Below, in pieces: positions 60,737 through 64,000 of a DNA stretch of 64,000 nt (the stretch's first letter is position 1; the number at the start of each line of letters is the position of its first letter). The DNA is taken from contig CAYTBT010000016.1 of assembly GCA_964436125.1 (NCBI GenBank), forward strand, positions 4,260 to 68,259, in the 5' to 3' direction. The notes below the pieces were generated by a model. That model ran no database searches. It was not told the DNA's origin and saw only the letters and a program-made list of their open reading frames with translations. The stretch is from CAYRFF01 sp964436125 (GTDB lineage Bacteria; Bacteroidota; Bacteroidia; Chitinophagales; Saprospiraceae). The position numbers and the translations under genes were made by a program.

Positions 60737-62782
60737 ATGGAGAAGATTACCACACCTGATGCTCAGAAGAAGAAAAAAGTATTAGTCAAGCATAGCGATA
60801 AGCGCATTGATAATTATTACTGGCTGAACGAGAGGGAGAACCCGGAAGTCATCGACTACTTAAAGGAAGAAAATGCCTATACCAAGGCCGAATTAAAACA
60901 CACTGAAGATTTACAGAATACCATTTACGAGGAGATGATCTCGAGGATTAATCCGGAAGAAATGAGCATTCCCTACGACTTGAATGGCTACACTTATCGG
61001 AGCAAATACGAGGAAGGAAAGGAATATCCCATTCATTTGCGGAAGCTAAAAGGGGAAAATGACGAGGCATACAAGGTGATTCTCGATATCAATGAACTTG
61101 CGGAAGGACACGACTACTATCAAGTGGCGGGAATGGCAATCAGCCCGGATAATCAATGGATGGCATTCGGGGTTGATACGGTGTCGAGAAGGATTTATAC
61201 GATTTATTTTAAGAACCTGGAAACCGGCGAAATTCTGGAAGAAACGATCGAGAATACCACCGGTTCATGTACCTGGGCGGCGGATAATAAGACGGTGTTT
61301 TATGCGACGAAGGATGAAACCTTGCGGTCGAATAAGATATGGTCTTACAAGCGTGGGCAAGCGGATAGCAAGAAGCTCGTTTATGAGGAAAAAGATCCTA
61401 CTTTTCTCACATTCGTCTATAAATCCCGGACGCGGGAATACATCATCATAGGGAGTTATTCCACGCTTTCACAAGAGTACAGGATTCTCAAGAGCGATGA
61501 TGTCGATGGCGACTTTCAAGTCTTTCAGGAGCGCACACCGCACCTCGAATATTCTATCGCGCATGCCGGCGGCGATGAGTTTTACGTCCATACCAATCAA
61601 GATGCGCTGAATTTCCGGCTAATGAAATGTACACTGGAAAATACGGCTGTCGATGCCTGGGAAGAGGTCATTCCACACAGGAAGGACATTTTTCTGGAAG
61701 ATTTCGACGTATTTAAGGATTATCTTGTGCTTTCAGAGCGGAAAAAAGGGCTGACGGAGGTGCGTGTCTTGAGCCGCACAGACGATGAAATCGATTATTA
61801 TCTCGAGACGGATGATGAAGTATATGTGATAGGGACAGCTTACAATATGGAATTTGAGGCAGAGAAGCTGACCGTTATTTATCAGAGCATGGTGCAGCCG
61901 ACCATGTACTATGCTTATGCCATGAAAACCGGTGACAGGGAGCTGCTTAAGGAGAAGAAAATTCCCAATTACGACAAATCTCTCTACACGACGAAGCGCC
62001 TCTGGGCGACTGCGGATGATGGCACGGAGATTCCGATGTCGCTCGTGTATAAAAAGGATGTCACTCTCGATGGCAATAATCCGCTGCTCCTCTATGGATA
62101 CGGCAGTTATGGCCATTCTATCGAGCCCGGGTTTTCGTCCAATAATGTCAGCCTGCTCGACAGGGGATTTGTCTATGCGATCGCCCATATCCGCGGTGGT
62201 TCTGAGCTGGGGCGGCACTGGTATGATGAGGGGAAGTTATTGCAGAAGAAAAATACTTTTACCGATTTTATCGCTTGCGCAAATGCCCTTATTGACAAGA
62301 ATTATACCTCTTCCGACAAATTATGCGCTATGGGTGGCAGTGCCGGTGGTTTACTCATGGGTGCAGTTGTGAATATGGCTCCCAATCTCTTTAAGGCTGT
62401 TGTTGCTGCTGTTCCATTTGTCGATGTCTTGACGACGATGCTCGATCCGAGCATTCCGCTCACCACAGGTGAGTACGATGAATGGGGCAATCCCAATGAG
62501 GAGGAATTTTACTTTTACATTAAATCTTATTCGCCCTACGATAATGTCGCGGCACAAGACTATCCGGCATTACTCGTGACAACGGGACTGCACGATTCAC
62601 AGGTACAGTATTGGGAACCGGCTAAGTGGGTCGCTAAGCTCCGCGATTATAATACGAGTAGTGCTCCGGTCCTCCTCCATACCAATATGGAGACCGGACA
62701 TTCCGGCACGACCGGACGATATAAAAGACATCGGGAGACGGCGATGGAGTATGCGTTTCTGGTGGACATGGTGGATAAATAA
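60737..62782 (+). CDS. oligopeptidase B (S9A, protease II-like)
   Basis: A seven-bladed beta-propeller (about 70-400) covers an alpha/beta-hydrolase domain. The nucleophile motif is GGSAGG near residue 535, the Asp is in GLHDSQV near 618, and the His in TGHSGTTGRYK near 653. LLYGYGSYG and AHIRGGSELGRHWYDEGKLL are family features of protease II, which cuts after basic residues in peptides. No signal peptide, so cytoplasmic or periplasmic by other means. I start at ATG 60737; a TTG precedes it. A perfect tag motif (61035-61046, minus orientation) lies within. Confidence 0.93.
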   Translation: MEKITTPDAQKKKKVLVKHSDKRIDNYYWLNERENPEVIDYLKEENAYTKAELKHTEDLQNTIYEEMISRINPEEMSIPYDLNGYTYRSKYEEGKEYPIHLRKLKGENDEAYKVILDINELAEGHDYYQVAGMAISPDNQWMAFGVDTVSRRIYTIYFKNLETGEILEETIENTTGSCTWAADNKTVFYATKDETLRSNKIWSYKRGQADSKKLVYEEKDPTFLTFVYKSRTREYIIIGSYSTLSQEYRILKSDDVDGDFQVFQERTPHLEYSIAHAGGDEFYVHTNQDALNFRLMKCTLENTAVDAWEEVIPHRKDIFLEDFDVFKDYLVLSERKKGLTEVRVLSRTDDEIDYYLETDDEVYVIGTAYNMEFEAEKLTVIYQSMVQPTMYYAYAMKTGDRELLKEKKIPNYDKSLYTTKRLWATADDGTEIPMSLVYKKDVTLDGNNPLLLYGYGSYGHSIEPGFSSNNVSLLDRGFVYAIAHIRGGSELGRHWYDEGKLLQKKNTFTDFIACANALIDKNYTSSDKLCAMGGSAGGLLMGAVVNMAPNLFKAVVAAVPFVDVLTTMLDPSIPLTTGEYDEWGNPNEEEFYFYIKSYSPYDNVAAQDYPALLVTTGLHDSQVQYWEPAKWVAKLRDYNTSSAPVLLHTNMETGHSGTTGRYKRHRETAMEYAFLVDMVDK

Positions 62783-62807
62783 GTCCACCTTGAAGGCTTG
62801 GGTTTTG

Positions 62808-62821
62808 GCCTTCTTGAAGGC
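62808..62821. repeat. short palindrome between convergent genes
   Basis: GCCTTC-TT-GAAGGC, part of a duplicated CTTGAAGGCTTG at about 62789 and 62813, lies after the oligopeptidase stop. It may act as a terminator stem but no T-run follows. A GTGGA/TCCAC stem overlaps the stop codon. Confidence 0.4.
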
Positions 62822-62984
62822 TTGAATTCATGGAATACTACCTTATGAAACAAGATCACCCAAGCCATAATTCCTTGTAGTAGGTGGAATTAAGTATCTT
62901 GCAGGGGATGGAATATTTCTACGGCATATTTATTTTTCTGCTTCCCACTGAATCTTCTATACGATTTCATTTCAGGTTATCTGA

Positions 62985-63776
62985 CTATTTTTTGAAACTA
63001 CTCAGAGGTACAGATATGGAAAGTTGTACATAATCCAGCCTCCTATTATAAGTATAACTTTTATAATAGCCATTTTTAGTTAAAAAATAAAAGCTTTCTT
63101 TTACAGATTCATTTTTAAAATTCCTCAAGTAATTTAAAGATACTCCGAATCTCCTATGAAATAAAATTATATATCTTTTAATTCCAACTTTTACTCTGCC
63201 TATATATGTAGAATTATCAGGTGATTTGGGATCATCAGGTGTATTAATCTCATGCTTGAATGGAATATTCCCGTTTCTTGAGGATATACTTATATTAGTG
63301 TCGGTATTTTTTAACAACAAAAATCCTCCTCCGAGATTAAATCCCCAATTCGAATCTTTAATTTGTCCAAAAATGTTAAGTCCAAAATTTAGACCGAATA
63401 TCGTACCTCCCAGAATTTTACTTGGATAATACGTAGGGTAAACATTCCCTGGCAACTCATCTACAATATCTTTACTTAAAAATACGTCATACTTATGAAG
63501 AGAATAGAGTTCAAATCCAAGAAAAGGAGATATTCCTAAATATCTATCCTTCATAATTCTAATATTTCTTTTAATGTCGATTGCTCCTATAATACCTCCT
63601 TTAGTTTGAACATAAGTCCCAGTTGTAATATCACCTATTTTACTGTTCTCTCCATAATAGGATGCAGTGATCTCAATTTCCCATTTAGGCATACCTATTT
63701 CACCTTCTTGAGCAAAAAGCATACTAGATAGCACTAGGAAAAAAGATATAGCGGAATATTTTAAGTAATTATGCAT
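62985..63776 (-). CDS. outer-membrane-type beta-rich protein, unknown
   Basis: A signal peptide (MHNYLKYSAISFFLVLSSML, then FAQ) leads a beta-rich protein with strands such as YLGISPFLGFELYSLHK, GTIFGLNFGLNIFG and WGFNLGGGFLLL, ending LDYVQLSISVPLSSFKK. The pattern suggests a barrel in the outer membrane. I do not recognise the family. The start at 63776 gives the cleaner signal peptide; 63791 is possible. It may be co-transcribed with whatever lies upstream. Confidence 0.65.
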   Translation of the reverse strand: MHNYLKYSAISFFLVLSSMLFAQEGEIGMPKWEIEITASYYGENSKIGDITTGTYVQTKGGIIGAIDIKRNIRIMKDRYLGISPFLGFELYSLHKYDVFLSKDIVDELPGNVYPTYYPSKILGGTIFGLNFGLNIFGQIKDSNWGFNLGGGFLLLKNTDTNISISSRNGNIPFKHEINTPDDPKSPDNSTYIGRVKVGIKRYIILFHRRFGVSLNYLRNFKNESVKESFYFLTKNGYYKSYTYNRRLDYVQLSISVPLSSFKK

Positions 63777-63876
63777 AATATGAGTTATCATTGATTGATT
63801 GATAAATAATATTCTCTATTATTTTCTTCTGCATTTCTTCATCAATAATTTCGGTGATTTCCTGAATCAGGTCAAT
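63769..63876 (-). pseudogene. possible 3' remnant of an unknown gene
   Basis: A 35-codon minus-strand frame without a plausible start reads like the end of a protein (EITEIIDEEMQKKIIENIIY). Its stop TAA overlaps the start of the outer-membrane gene. It is preceded by a stop codon and then by copy D of the 26-bp repeat. Confidence 0.2.
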
Positions 63877-63942
63877 TTATAGTTCCGAACTGCCCATGCT
63901 CCTTCTAAAGATTTTATTAAGAATACAACGAGGATTATATCA

Positions 63943-63968
63943 TAATACCCAAACCATGCAATAGAAAT
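63943..63968 (-). repeat. 26-bp dispersed repeat, copy D
   Basis: Minus strand core TATTGCATGGTTTGGGTA, identical to copy A over the core and flanks (ATTTCTATTGCATGGTTTGG). Here the ATG frame is closed after five codons (MVWVL stop), unlike copy A, where it opens the pmp3-type gene. Confidence 0.78.
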
Positions 63969-64000
63969 GCAAAAGGAAGTGCAAAAGCCACAGAAGACAA

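Overview
The window looks like chromosomal DNA of a Bacteroidota bacterium. The evidence is a set of promoters with the phylum's -33/-7 signature (TTTG or TTG, about 19-22 nt, then TAnnTTTG, usually TACCTTTG or TATCTTTG), A-rich translation starts with few Shine-Dalgarno sites, tRNA genes without encoded CCA, and Bacteroidota-type proteins (DUF2795 protein, GH109-type enzyme, fused NuoCD). I cannot fix the lineage further. A free-living, respiring, menaquinone-using relative of the Saprospiria/Cytophagia is plausible, but that is inference.

Layout. 1-3.4 kb: the 3' end of an aminopeptidase P, a tiny membrane protein, an ECF sigma factor overlapping folE, and an unlisted small pmp3-type gene whose start lies in a repeated 26-bp sequence next to a palindrome-rich element. 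3.9-20.6 kb: a MenA-like prenyltransferase fused to a flavin-binding domain, divergent from a complete 13-cistron complex I operon (nuoA,B,CD,E,F,G,H,I,J,K,L,M,N). 20.7-25 kb: a tryptophanase, a hotdog thioesterase, a minisatellite patch, and a gamma-glutamyltransferase lipoprotein. 25-31 kb: tRNA-Lys, rnz with a STAS-domain gene, clpC, and the infC-rpmI-rplT translation cluster. 31-36 kb: a MacB-type permease, queA, a DUF2795 protein, cmk, a DUF1508 protein, and two hsp20 genes behind a textbook sigma-54 promoter. 36.6-46.2 kb, all on the minus strand: an RND efflux operon (small membrane protein, TolC-like, RND pump, adaptor) and a Tricorn-like S41 protease. 46.4-51.6 kb: DUF456 protein, MFS transporter, tRNA-Arg, a GluR0-like glutamate-receptor channel, and two paralogous beta-barrel proteins. 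51.8-57.9 kb: two secreted amidohydrolases and a Tat-exported GH109-like oxidoreductase/glycosidase. 57.9-58.4 kb: a second minisatellite patch. 58.4-64 kb: SpoU methyltransferase, ribH with an MBL hydrolase, oligopeptidase B, and an outer-membrane-type protein.

The clearest unexplained signal is a pair of related short motifs, GCTTNCGCAAAT and GCCTTNCGGCAAAT. They occur far more often than chance in genes and between genes, on both strands. They share the plan stem-TTNC-stem-AAAT and look like a genome-wide tag such as a DNA uptake or recombination signal. Other points of interest are the 298-bp element bounded by inverted repeats at 3.4-3.7 kb, modular minisatellites shared in opposite orientation by two distant loci, a perfect 16-bp inverted repeat that encloses the infC promoter before a TTG-started infC, and a structured GC-rich leader region upstream of ribH.
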